In this document: in pieces, positions 1-8,762 of the stretch
Position numbering within the stretch: the stretch's first letter is position 1
How the letters are laid out: each line of letters begins with the position of its first letter
DNA from: Chloropicon primus
Lineage: Eukaryota > Chlorophyta > Chloropicophyceae > Chloropicales > Chloropicaceae
Length of the DNA stretch: 64,000 nt
Assembly (NCBI GenBank): GCA_023205875.1
Contig: CP060768.1
Location: 434,001 to 498,000 of the forward strand
Direction: 5' to 3'
Made by a program: the position numbers and the translations under genes
The notes under the pieces: model-generated
What the model was told of the DNA's origin: nothing
Database searches by the model: none
Seen by the model: only the letters and a program-made list of their open reading frames with translations

Positions 1-326
1 GTCGTCGTCGTCGTCGCTGGGGGTGGCGCCACCATTTCATCAACGACCTCCTCCCCGTGGGGTGCCCACGACGGCTCTCCCGCCTCGAGGTCCTCGCCCA
101 ATGCCTCCTCGACCGTGTCAACGTCTTTCTCCGGCGCCTCCGCGACACCGCTCACAACTGGCGCCTCCTCGGCCCCCTCCAGCTCCGGCAACGAGGGTCC
201 CAGGCCCAGGCCGTTCAATTCCTCCGACGACTCCAGCATCTGCTCACGTGAGGGGAAACAACATTTTGCGAGGAGGAGAAAAAAAACGTTCGTTCAGTCG
301 CCGACACACACACACACACACACACA

Positions 327-376
<50 letters not shown>

Positions 377-558
377 TCTCCAGCTCCAAGTCGCCTCTCG
401 CTTACCTCAAAGTCAATATCAAGCTCCGCCTCAAGCTCGTCTATCATCCTCTTCAGTTCTGCATTCTCCCTCTCCGCGATGCGAAGCCTCTCCAGCTGAG
501 CTTCCAGCTGTTCGTCCATCGTCGCCTGCACGTCCTTCTTCCCCGTCTCGCGGTCCAT
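1..558 (-). CDS. Coiled-coil protein, 3' part outside window
   Basis: Two exons are visible. Exon 1 (558 to 406) encodes a short acidic coiled coil of about 50 residues with heptad-like Leu spacing (QLERLRIAERENAELK), ending on a clean donor (GAG then GTAAG). The 166-bp intron holds an AC, TC and CG microsatellite block. Exon 2 starts at 239 after a CAG acceptor, keeps phase 0 and encodes an acidic Glu-rich stretch that runs off the window at base 1. The frame is open upstream to 792, with other ATGs at 579 and 729, so the start is uncertain. I do not recognise the family. The coiled coil suggests an oligomer or scaffold, but no function can be assigned. Confidence 0.5.
301..375. repeat. AC/TC/CG compound microsatellite in intron
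   Basis: An (AC)n run passes directly into (TC)n and then (CG)n, inside the intron of the flanking coiled-coil gene. Confidence 0.9.
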
Positions 559-729
559 CCCCGTCGCCCTGAGTCGCATGCTTCGGCACAGCTTCCTCAA
601 GCAGACGGAAGAGAACGGAAGACCTCCTCGCTCCTGCTTCATTAAACTCCGCCTGGAGGAAGTGCTCCCCCTCGCCGACGCCGTGACGCATCGAGGCGTA
701 CCTCTCTTCCACAACACCTGCTTGCTCAT

Positions 730-1179
730 CTCCTTCACAGCAACCAGCCACGTGATCCCATCATCATCATCATCACAGACCCACCCCCCCAAAAAAAAAC
801 AAAAAACGCAAAGTCTCAGGGTCTCCCATCCTCCTCACGACGCCATTCCCTCCGAGTGAGGTGTCATTCGAAAGAGGATGAGACAAATCATGCGATGGTG
901 ACGCCTTCCTTCCCCCCTATCGTCCCCCTCGTCGCTGAGAACGACCTCGAACGTACCTCGTGCGCGCTCCTTTCGCTTCCCGCCACACAAGATCTCTAGA
1001 CCACAGGATTGTTGGAGGTTTTCCCCTGTTGGTGGGATTCCAGTGTATACCAGTTTGGTCACACCCAAAGGACAACCCACAAAACGTTTTCTCGTTCTCA
1101 CTTGCTGGACAAGGCACTGGTAAAAAAACTAGCCTCGCGAGAGGAAGGGAGGAGGACGCCGAGTGAAACCCTAGCAGTC
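730..1179. other. Intergenic, Fanzor 5' flank
   Basis: No gene is seen. The frame of the Fanzor first exon is open back to 1009 without recognisable content. The left end of the Fanzor element should lie here, but with only one copy carrying a 5' end I cannot place it. Confidence 0.5.
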
Positions 1180-3347
1180 ATGGCGCGATCAGGGAAGCGC
1201 CGTAAGAAAAAGGAGAAGCAGGGGAGTGGCTCGACGAGTTCCACAAGGAGGTCGCACTCTGGCGAGAGTCATGCTCAGGGCGCTTCGAAGTCGGGGCAGG
1301 AGTCTCCGACGACGGAGCCGTTACGTCGGTTCTGGAATCAGGGCTTGCAGTTGCTCTACTCGTTGTGCCTGCTTCCTATCGCGGACGACCCCGCCTCTGC
1401 GGGTGAGGGTTCGAGCACGCCTCGCAAGAAGCGGGGGCGGAAGCGGAAGGAGAAGCCGCTGGACGACCCCGCCTCTGCTTTCGAGGAGGGTTCGAGCACG
1501 CCTCGCAAGAAGCGGGGGGGGAAGCGGAAGGGGAAGCCGCCGGAGGCGGCTTCCTCTGCGGGTGAGAGTTCGAGCTCGTCAGGCAAGCCTCGCAAGAAGC
1601 CTCGCAAGAAGGGCAAGAAGAAGAACAAGAAGAAGGGTAAGAAGAAGAAGAACAAGAGGGGGAAGAAAGCAGGGAAGCAGCCGGGTGGCTTGGCGGACGA
1701 CAGCGTGAAGAAGACCTGGTTCTCATCGATCAAGAGAGAACTTGAAGAGGTAAAGTGTCCGAAGACGGGATGGAGGTCGTGCTTGAACCTTCCAGAAGAT
1801 TCTGTGGTATCCGTCGAGACATTGCAGTCGCCCGCCAAAAGGAAGAGGGGCAGAAACTGAAGACCTCCAAGCTATTGTCGGAGCGAACGGTGATACGGAC
1901 GAGGAAGCTGAGGATGCGCTTGAACCCTGAGCAGGCGAAGTGCCTTTGCAACTGGATGGGAGCTGCGCGTTTCACATACAACAAGTGTTTGGAGGCGGTC
2001 AAGAAGGAGGGTTTTCCGCTGGTTTGGACCGTCCTGCTGGACAGATTTGTGACGGCCAAACCGCGACGCCCTGAGGTCTTTGAGGGGCTGGAGAAAGAGC
2101 TGAAAGAAATCCAATGCTCTCCACGGCCATGGACAAAACAGGAGGCAGAGCTTTTCGCGGCCAGAGAGAAGAGACTCGAGAGCCAAATTGGAGGCAGACG
2201 ATTTCGCGCCGAAGTGGCCAAGGACCGGGACTACGTTAGCGGGGCCTTTGTAAATCAGAAGCATCCTTGGCTGAAGGATACCCCCTGTGCCATCAGACAA
2301 GCTGCCGTGCGAAGTCTCATCAAGGCATGGGATTCGAACATCGCGAAGCAGGAAGCGATGAAGGAGCGCGGCGAGGAGAAGGGGCACCGCTTCGTTCTCA
2401 AGTATCGTCAACGTCAGCAACCGAGCTCTTGGACCATTGAAATTGATGCAAGAGAGTTAAAGAACGTGGAGACGATCGAAAGGCCAAACACGAGGCACAA
2501 GGATGACACCAAGCACAACAAACGACGCAAGTGGACCAAGCTGGAGGTGTTCAAGAAGAAGATGGCCGGCGGGCCCCTGTACTTGACGGAGGAGATCCCC
2601 GGGGGCAAGATCGAGGGTGCCGTGAAGATCACAAGAAATCGCCTTGGGCAGTTCCACATGCACATTCCCATCGCGACGCCATGGGATCGCCTGCCACCCC
2701 TGAAGCCTGAGAACAAGCGGAAGGTTGTCGCCCTGGATCCGGGAGTCAGGACCTTTCAGACGTCGTACTCGCCGCAAGAAGGCGTCGGGGAGTATGCCAC
2801 GGGCGAGCGAGGCTTCGCGAGGCTGTTCAACCTCTGCTGGAGGATTGATGAGATCATTTCCGAGCGCAAAGACCCAAAGGTGAAGCTCCCTTACCTCGAC
2901 CGCCGCGACTTGAAGAGACAGCAATACGCCTGCATGGAGAAACTTCGAGGTCTGACGAACGAGCTTCACAAAAAGGTAGCCAACGATCTATGCAGGAGGT
3001 TCGACACAATCCTCCTCCCGGAGTTCAAGTCCCAAGACATGGTGAAGAAGAACAACAACGGGAGACGCCGAGTGATCAGGAAGAAGACGGCTCGCACGCT
3101 CTTGACGTTGAGGCACTATGCGTTCAGAACGTTCTTGGCTTCCAAGGTGCTCTTGCACGGCAGTGAGCTGGCGATCGTGACGGAGGAGTACACCTCCAAG
3201 ACCTGTGGCAGGTGCGGACACATCAAGGACAACCTGGGTGGAGCAGAGGTGTACAAGTGCCAGAAGTGTGGCTTCAAGTGCGGTCGGGATGTGAACGGGG
3301 CACGCAACGTCCTCCTGAAGCACTTGCGTCAACCAAAAAGTGTGTAA
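1180..3347 (+). CDS. Fanzor (eukaryotic TnpB-like RNA-guided nuclease)
   Basis: Predicted exons 1180-1749 and 1854-3347 are joined by a 104-bp GT-AG intron in phase 0, giving about 687 residues. Exon 1 encodes a very basic disordered region with NLS-like Lys/Arg clusters (PRKKRGRKRK) and then KKTWFSS, a motif common near the Fanzor core. Exon 2 encodes the TnpB core: an N-terminal wedge-like part (RKLRMRLNPEQAK, GAARFTYNKCLEAV), then the RuvC nuclease with Asp at 2736-2738 (VALDPGV), Glu at 3021-3023 (LLPEF) and Asp at 3288-3290 (GRDVNGARN), and a CxxC...CxxC zinc finger at 3204-3269. All three catalytic acids are present, so the gene looks intact. TnpB and Fanzor are guided by an RNA from the element's right end; see the entry just downstream. 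Without splicing, the first and second parts are in different frames. No transposase lies beside this copy. Confidence 0.9.
1345..1560 (+). repeat. Direct repeat in Fanzor basic N-terminus
   Basis: Two adjacent units of about 80 bp (near 1384-1463 and 1465-1545) encode DDPAS...EGSSTPRKKRG.KRK.KP twice. They enlarge the Lys/Arg-rich NLS-like region. Confidence 0.75.
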
Positions 3348-3501
3348 CTCCTCAGGGTTGCACATACGTTTGTTAGTACGGGCTGCCGTGCGTGGGCGGA
3401 AGTATTCGTTCATGTACGGTGGAATGGTCGTGGTAGGGCCGAATTACCCTGCCGAGAAACTTACAAACTCGGTGAAACGACCTTTGCAGAAAACTAACAG
3501 G
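3344..3501 (+). ncRNA. Candidate Fanzor omega-RNA / right end, copy 1
   Basis: Noncoding sequence after the stop codon is conserved in the second Fanzor copy. Bases 3344-3387 are nearly identical between copies. A hairpin pairs 3383-3400 with 3405-3422: 18 continuous pairs including wobbles, four-base loop AGTA. A second hairpin (3432-3438 with 3447-3453) and a third (3452-3456 with 3468-3472) follow. The block 3473-3501 (around GAAACGACCTTTGCA) is again shared. By analogy with TnpB/Fanzor guide RNAs, transcription through this region into flanking DNA would give scaffold plus guide. Confidence 0.65.
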
Positions 3502-3938
3502 TAAGTAGGGGCCGGACGGTTCTCTCTTTCAGTGGAAAGGAGAACTTGCCTTTGTGCTTCCAGTATTGACTGTGATTTTCCTACCGTCCTTTCGTGACTT
3601 TTCTGTGTGCTGTTTTTGATCTGATGTCTGAACACCATAACAAGGATTTTCAACCCTCCTAACAGAAATTTGAAATTTGAAATCGATCCCCCCCCCAAAA
3701 TCCAAAATAGGTTTTCATTCTCTGCTCTGCTCGTCGGGGTCGGCCAAGAGAGGGAAGCTTTGGTGAGGGTTTTGAGTCCGAGGACGATACGTGAGGCTCC
3801 AAAGGGCGAGGTCTCGTGAAAGATTGTCTCGTGGGCTTTCGTTCGACACCTCATTTTCTCGATTTGGTGACCGGAGTGCGTCGGTGGACGGGGCGTTGTT
3901 GGCGAAAGACCACCACCTGACCTGAGGAGAGGGAAGCC
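3502..3938. other. Intergenic, upstream of AP-4 sigma
   Basis: AT-richer spacer between the Fanzor right end and the AP-4 sigma start. It should contain the AP-4 sigma promoter and 5' leader. No coding potential or RNA gene is seen. Confidence 0.5.
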
Positions 3939-4385
3939 ATGACGATCAAGTTTATCTTGCTCGTGAACAAGCAGGGCCAAACGAGGCTCGCCAAGTACAC
4001 GGATGAGTTCCTGACGGTGGACGAGAGGACGATGCTGGAGGGGGAGATCGTGAGGAAGTGCCTGAGCAGGACAGAAAGGCAGTGCTCTATCGTTCAGCAC
4101 AGGAACTATAAAGTGATTTACCGGAGGTATGCTTCCCTTTTCTTCCTCGTGGGCGTGGACGAGGAGGAGAACGAGCTCGCCATCATGGAGTTCATTCATT
4201 GCGTGGTGGAGACCATGGACAGGTATTTCGGGAACGTGTGCGAGTTGGACATCATGTTCCACATAGAAAAGGCTCACTACTTGCTGGACGAGATGCTTGT
4301 GAACGGCACCATTCTGGACACAAACAGGTCGAATATTTTGACCCCGCTTCAGATGCTCGACAAGGCCCAGCAGTCCTCTTCCTGA
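3939..4385 (+). CDS. AP4S1: AP-4 adaptor complex sigma subunit
   Basis: Single-exon 148-residue small adaptin, the usual length. It begins MTIKFILLVNKQGQTRL and has a longin-like fold. Family-specific features point to sigma-4 rather than sigma-1, -2 or -3: NKQGQTRL, the CLSR....QCS segment, YRRYASLFF.VGV, ELDIMF, and a C-terminus ending TNRSNILTPLQMLDK. The AP-4 complex (beta, epsilon, mu, sigma) sorts cargo at the trans-Golgi network without clathrin. The beta subunit of the same complex is also in this window (40879-43435). The gene lies 438 bp after the Fanzor right end and converges on the kinase gene. No intron is needed. Confidence 0.92.
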   Translation: MTIKFILLVNKQGQTRLAKYTDEFLTVDERTMLEGEIVRKCLSRTERQCSIVQHRNYKVIYRRYASLFFLVGVDEEENELAIMEFIHCVVETMDRYFGNVCELDIMFHIEKAHYLLDEMLVNGTILDTNRSNILTPLQMLDKAQQSSS

Positions 4386-5274
4386 GGTGGACCCGCCCAA
4401 GACTGAACAGTTTTAGCGCGGCGCGAAGGCACTGGCGATGATGACGGCGGCCGCAGGAGACGTCCGTGTGGTTCCGTTTGGCTTCGACGACGCGGAAGGG
4501 GAGGCGGGAAAGGGCCCGAGGGTGTGAAGGCGAGAGGGTACGTACATAAATGCAAATGTATTCCATTACTTATATTAGGGTCTCAATCGCCATTCTCAGG
4601 AAGAGCAATCCGTTCGTTTTCATTTTTATTTCTGTCACGCGTGCTTGCTGGAATCTAAATACTCCTCTGTCTCTTTTGCCCGGCGGCATCCCCTTCGGTT
4701 CTATTGTCTGCTGACGCAAGCAGTCCAGTGTCCCAAATTGGTCTTCACACCGACTGAAGAGGGAGCTTGTCCTTGTCCTCACAACACGAAATTACACCTA
4801 CGGACCAAGCCCCCCCCCTGCTCGACACCAGTTGCTTCCCCGCTTCCGCGGCTTCGGACTACACTAAACAAAAAACGAACACCGCAACGGAAGCAAGCGG
4901 AAGGCAAACAGAAACCGAAGCACCAAGTCTTGACCTATCCCGAGAGACCTGCATCCTGCAAAGCCAGAAAACTTGCTGGATGTGGGACAAAAAAGAGCAA
5001 AGACAGCCACAGATCGTAAATTCCCTCTCCTCCTCTACCACCACCGCCGCCAAACAACACACGCGCGCATTCATTCGTTTTGCTCTCCGCCGACTAGACG
5101 AATGCCACCCACCCTCATTCTTCCAAGGACCCCCCGCCTCGCCTCCAATAAGCTACTCCAACATGCTGATTTCAATCCCCTCACCCCCAAAACCCAGAAG
5201 TGCGCCGCAAGACCCACCCGCTCGCAAGCGAGAACAAGCGCGCAAGATTTCCTCCGTCACCACAGAGGAGTTTC
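4386..5274. other. Convergent intergenic region
   Basis: About 890 bp between two convergent genes, holding both 3' untranslated regions. It is AT-richer than the coding flanks. I see no conserved ORF and no structural RNA. Confidence 0.5.
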
Positions 5275-6339
5275 TCAGAAACCTTTGAACAAGCTTTGCT
5301 CCTCTTCTGAGAGGTTGTCTGTGTGCTCCATGGGTGGAATGTCGTCATAGTTGTCGAACTGAGAGGTGTCATCAGGACCTGCGACCTGAGGCTTGATCGG
5401 GGCGGAGATGGTCTTGTTTACCAGCTGCGTCCAGTCAATGCCGTTGAACCAAGGGTGCATCTTAATATCTCTTGCGGCACCTTTCAAGTTTCCAAAACGC
5501 TTCGTGAGGTCAGGCTGAAGGAGCTTCTTGATCAAATCCCTACTAGACCTCGTGAAGTGCGATGGAAATTCAGGTTTGCTATGTAGAATCTTCTGGTACG
5601 TTCCCATTGGGTCGTCGTCATAAAACGGTGGGTAACCGGCAAGCATCTCGTAAATAAGAACTCCCAAGGCCCACCAGTCTACGGGCTTACCGTGACCCTT
5701 GTTCAAGATAACCTCTGGCGCCAGGTAGTCAGGGGTACCGCACAGTGTGTACGTACGGTGCTCAATCTGCTTCGCGAACCCGAAATCTGTCACCTTGATG
5801 TGTCCATCACGATCAAGGAGCAAGTTCTCCGGCTTCAGATCACGGTAAATGATGTCCCTCGAGTGCAAGTACTCGAACACCAACAGAACCTCAGCGGCGT
5901 AAATCTTAGCAGCGCTCTCCTTCAGCCTTCCACTCATTCGCAAGTGCGTGAAGAACTCACCGCCCACAATATATTCCATCACCAAGTACACGCAGTCCTT
6001 GTCCTGGAAGGTACCCAGCAGATTCACAACGAAAGGGAAGTTCACTGCTTTCAATATGTCTTTCTCTGCCTTTATATGCAAGACCTGCTTGGTCTTGATC
6101 ACAAGCGCCTTGGACAGGATCTTAATGGCGCAATTTGTTTTTGTAGCCTTGTGCTTGGCGAACACCACGCGTCCGAAACTTCCAGTACCAAGGATACGAT
6201 CTACTGCGAAGTCATCGATAGCCGTGCATGGCTCAAGCTTAATCTTCTCCACGACAGAGAAGGGAGGAACCTCGCTTTGCCTCCTAGGATTGTTCTTTTC
6301 TTTGTGGAACACGTTCTTAAACATGACGAAGTGTTCCAA
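5275..6339 (-). CDS. cAMP-dependent protein kinase catalytic subunit-like (AGC kinase)
   Basis: 354 residues, single exon, PKA catalytic-subunit length. In order: glycine loop GTGSFGRV (51-58), ATP-anchoring Lys73 (AIK), catalytic loop YRDLKPEN with Asp167, DFG at 185-187, and activation loop TYTLCGTPDYLAPE whose Thr198 corresponds to PKA Thr197. The C-terminal AGC tail ends in a hydrophobic LFKGF, like the FxxF end of PKA. The spacing and the CGTPDYLAPEV segment fit PKA/PRKX better than PKG or AKT. It should phosphorylate Ser/Thr in R-R-x-S/T contexts under cAMP control, although no regulatory subunit is in this window. Codon use is less GC-biased than in neighbouring genes. Confidence 0.93.
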   Translation of the reverse strand: MEHFVMFKNVFHKEKNNPRRQSEVPPFSVVEKIKLEPCTAIDDFAVDRILGTGSFGRVVFAKHKATKTNCAIKILSKALVIKTKQVLHIKAEKDILKAVNFPFVVNLLGTFQDKDCVYLVMEYIVGGEFFTHLRMSGRLKESAAKIYAAEVLLVFEYLHSRDIIYRDLKPENLLLDRDGHIKVTDFGFAKQIEHRTYTLCGTPDYLAPEVILNKGHGKPVDWWALGVLIYEMLAGYPPFYDDDPMGTYQKILHSKPEFPSHFTRSSRDLIKKLLQPDLTKRFGNLKGAARDIKMHPWFNGIDWTQLVNKTISAPIKPQVAGPDDTSQFDNYDDIPPMEHTDNLSEEEQSLFKGF

Positions 6340-8762
6340 TTGTTTCTTCTCTACTCCAAACTTCTATCAAACTTCTAATTCCTACCAAGTCACAAGAACA
6401 TGCCCGAATATCTTCCCAGACGGCAGACGACGCGAAAACGAAGCAGAAAAGATTCAGTAAGGCTGCCACCAAGCACGGAGACAACTCCACGGTGCGGGCA
6501 CCCGCTCCCACAAGCGTTCTCTCTCCCTCCCTCTCTCAAGTATATTTTCTTTCTTCCCACATATCGCGAGAAAACACTCTTGTGGGTCGCCCACCAGCAG
6601 CAAGACTGGTGACCCCTCGTTCCGCCTTCCAGGCTCGTCACTCACCTCTCTTATACCTCAAGAGTCCTAAAACACCCCCCCACACACGCAATAGTCCTTT
6701 CCTGAAGCACTCTTTGACGAGAAAGCACCGAACGAAAGAAGGCTTGTTGTCTGGGAGAGTCTTCCCTCCTGCTCCCAGTGCTTCCCTCGCGAAAAAAGAC
6801 GTTCTCCACCCGAGTCTCCCTCGGCACGACAACTCCTTTGCCTGTTTCTGTAGGTCTCCTCTCGAGTTGGAACAAACAAACTCTTGTATTGGTTTGCCAA
6901 GTGTTCCTACACCGAGACTCGAACAAAACCCACAACACAAGGGCTTCCTAGCGCGGTATCCTTCCTCCACACAGCAACGCACAACAAGGAGGCGACCACC
7001 CCTCACTTAATTCCGCTCCAGTGTGTTCCCGGTCACTCCTCCGTGGCTTGGCAAATGTTGTGGGTGCCAAGATTCGATCTTTCGCCTCCCTCTCGGTCTA
7101 AACCTTTGACTCCGCGGACGACTTGTCTCGTCCAAGTCCTCCAAAAGCCACGAAGCCACGCGGTTGCGTTGACTGTTGTCGCAGTTCCTAATTGACACGC
7201 TCCGCACGTCTCCCTGTTGACCACGCCTCGGCTTCTTCGCAACCCTTGGACAAGGCTTTGTTCTTGGTCCGCAGCCAAAAACAACCTTTCTAGGTTTCTC
7301 TTTGTCCTCCTCGTCTCCGGGTCTTCGGGTCTCTCCTCTTTCCTGTTCTCTCTGTATTCCTCAAGGTAATCAAGAGGAGAGGACAGGAGAGGAGAGGGCA
7401 CGCGAGAACAACGAGTACGAGAGGGAGAGAGAGAGGGAGAGAGAGAGAGAAGCGACAGAAAACAAACCCCAATCAAGATTCAATCAACACGGAACAAGAA
7501 CAAGAACAAGAACAAGAACAAGAACAAGAACAAGAACAAGAACAAGACTTCTTTCTTCTTCTTCTTCTTCTTCTTCTTCCTCAAGGCGAAGCAAAGGAAG
7601 GAGGAGGAAGACGAGTTCAGCACTAGGAGGGGGGGAGGAAACCGGTGGAGGACGATCAAGCAAGGATCGAGTAGTTAGGCCCAGACTACTCGACTTGTAA
7701 GCCTCAAAGTCTCCTGCAATGCGATGCGATGCGATGATATAATTGTTGTAAGAAGAAGCAAGAAAGGGGTTATGGTTTTGTAATGACAGGGCAGTCCCAT
7801 CGCTCAAGGAACGACAGCAAGAACAACACCGCTTGCCTACTGCAACTTCGTTCGAAAAACGTGTCCATGAACCATACTAGGGAGGAGGATGGAACGCGTT
7901 TGAAGGAAAACAAAGACAGGTCTTCTCCAAGATTCCCTCTGATGTTCTCTGCTGGATCACTCCACGGCAGAGAGGGAGGTCTCCACAGTAGATATTCTTT
8001 TGTGGAGTAATTCTTGAGAACGAAAACGAAAACGAGAACGAGAGAGACAGAGACAGAGACAGAGTCCTCCTTTTTTCTTACCTTTTTTTTTCCCAGGGAG
8101 GAGGAGAACAAGTCAACGTCACCAAAAGATTTTCTTTACACAGAAAAAACGACACACACCTCTCTTGGCCCCCCTCCCTCCCCCTCTCCTCCCCCTCTCC
8201 TCCCCCTCTCCCCCTCTCCTCCTCCTCCTCCTCCTCCTCCCTTTCCCGGCAGTTTTTCAGTTTTGCCCATGGAGCTGGCGACAGTCGAAGCGCCTCGAGG
8301 AGAAGAGAGGGAGGCGTCCTGGACCGCGCGGTGTTGGTTCCTGATAGAGAATTAGCCAAATAGGAGGCGCCCTCGGTGAGTCTCACCGAGCGCCAAGGAC
8401 TAGAACACCCCAAGCGAGAAAAAGTTTTCAAGCTGAGATCCCAAACGCCGCTGCAGGGTCCTGGCGCTTCCTCCACTCGATCCCATCCTGCGTGCTCCTG
8501 TCCCAGCGGTGGCAACTCTCAACTCGCCCGATGATGACGACAAAGGCCGAACTTAGTTGTGCGATGAAGACAACAACTTTAGAGAAAAGGTATACAACAA
8601 GTCTTGAGGGTGTATAGTTTTTATCTCCATCCTGAGGGTCGCCTGCTACACACACGAGGGGAAGAACATTGCATGTGTTTCACCACACATACAATGCAAC
8701 ACATACACACACGAATCAAAGTCTCTCTCTCTCCCTCCTGCCCTTGCCCTCGCGTGCCGCTT
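6340..8762. other. 2.4-kb gene-free stretch rich in microsatellites
   Basis: No convincing gene. It holds GA-rich repeats (7421-7452), a hexamer array (ACAAGA)n (about 7492-7547), CTT runs (7549-7580) and CT-rich tracts (8155-8240). Short ORFs here are low complexity. The left part is likely the kinase promoter and 5' leader; the right part is the 3' region of the hydrolase gene. Confidence 0.6.
7490..7580. repeat. ACAAGA hexamer array followed by CTT array
   Basis: About nine perfect hexamers are followed directly by CTT repeats. It is noncoding and upstream of the kinase gene. Confidence 0.9.

Larger units (their letters stand above)
1180..3501 (+). mobile_element. Fanzor element, solo copy 1
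   Basis: The right end is set at 3501 because sequence similarity with the truncated copy at 31250-31632 stops there, at a GG dinucleotide. The left end is not resolved, so 1180 is only the start codon. No recombinase gene is adjacent, so movement would need an enzyme in trans. Confidence 0.7.

Noticed and set aside
1180-3347. Bacterial TnpB insertion or contamination
   Set aside because: Predicted spliceosomal intron, NLS-like N-terminus, host-like GC and a second diverged copy in the same contig argue for a eukaryotic Fanzor.
3939-4385. AP-1 or AP-2 sigma
   Set aside because: NKQGQTRL, CLSR..QCS and the TNR.ILTPL..LDK end are sigma-4 features.
7302-7700. Coding ORF of 132 residues
   Set aside because: Made almost wholly of microsatellite translation (RT, SS, RE runs).
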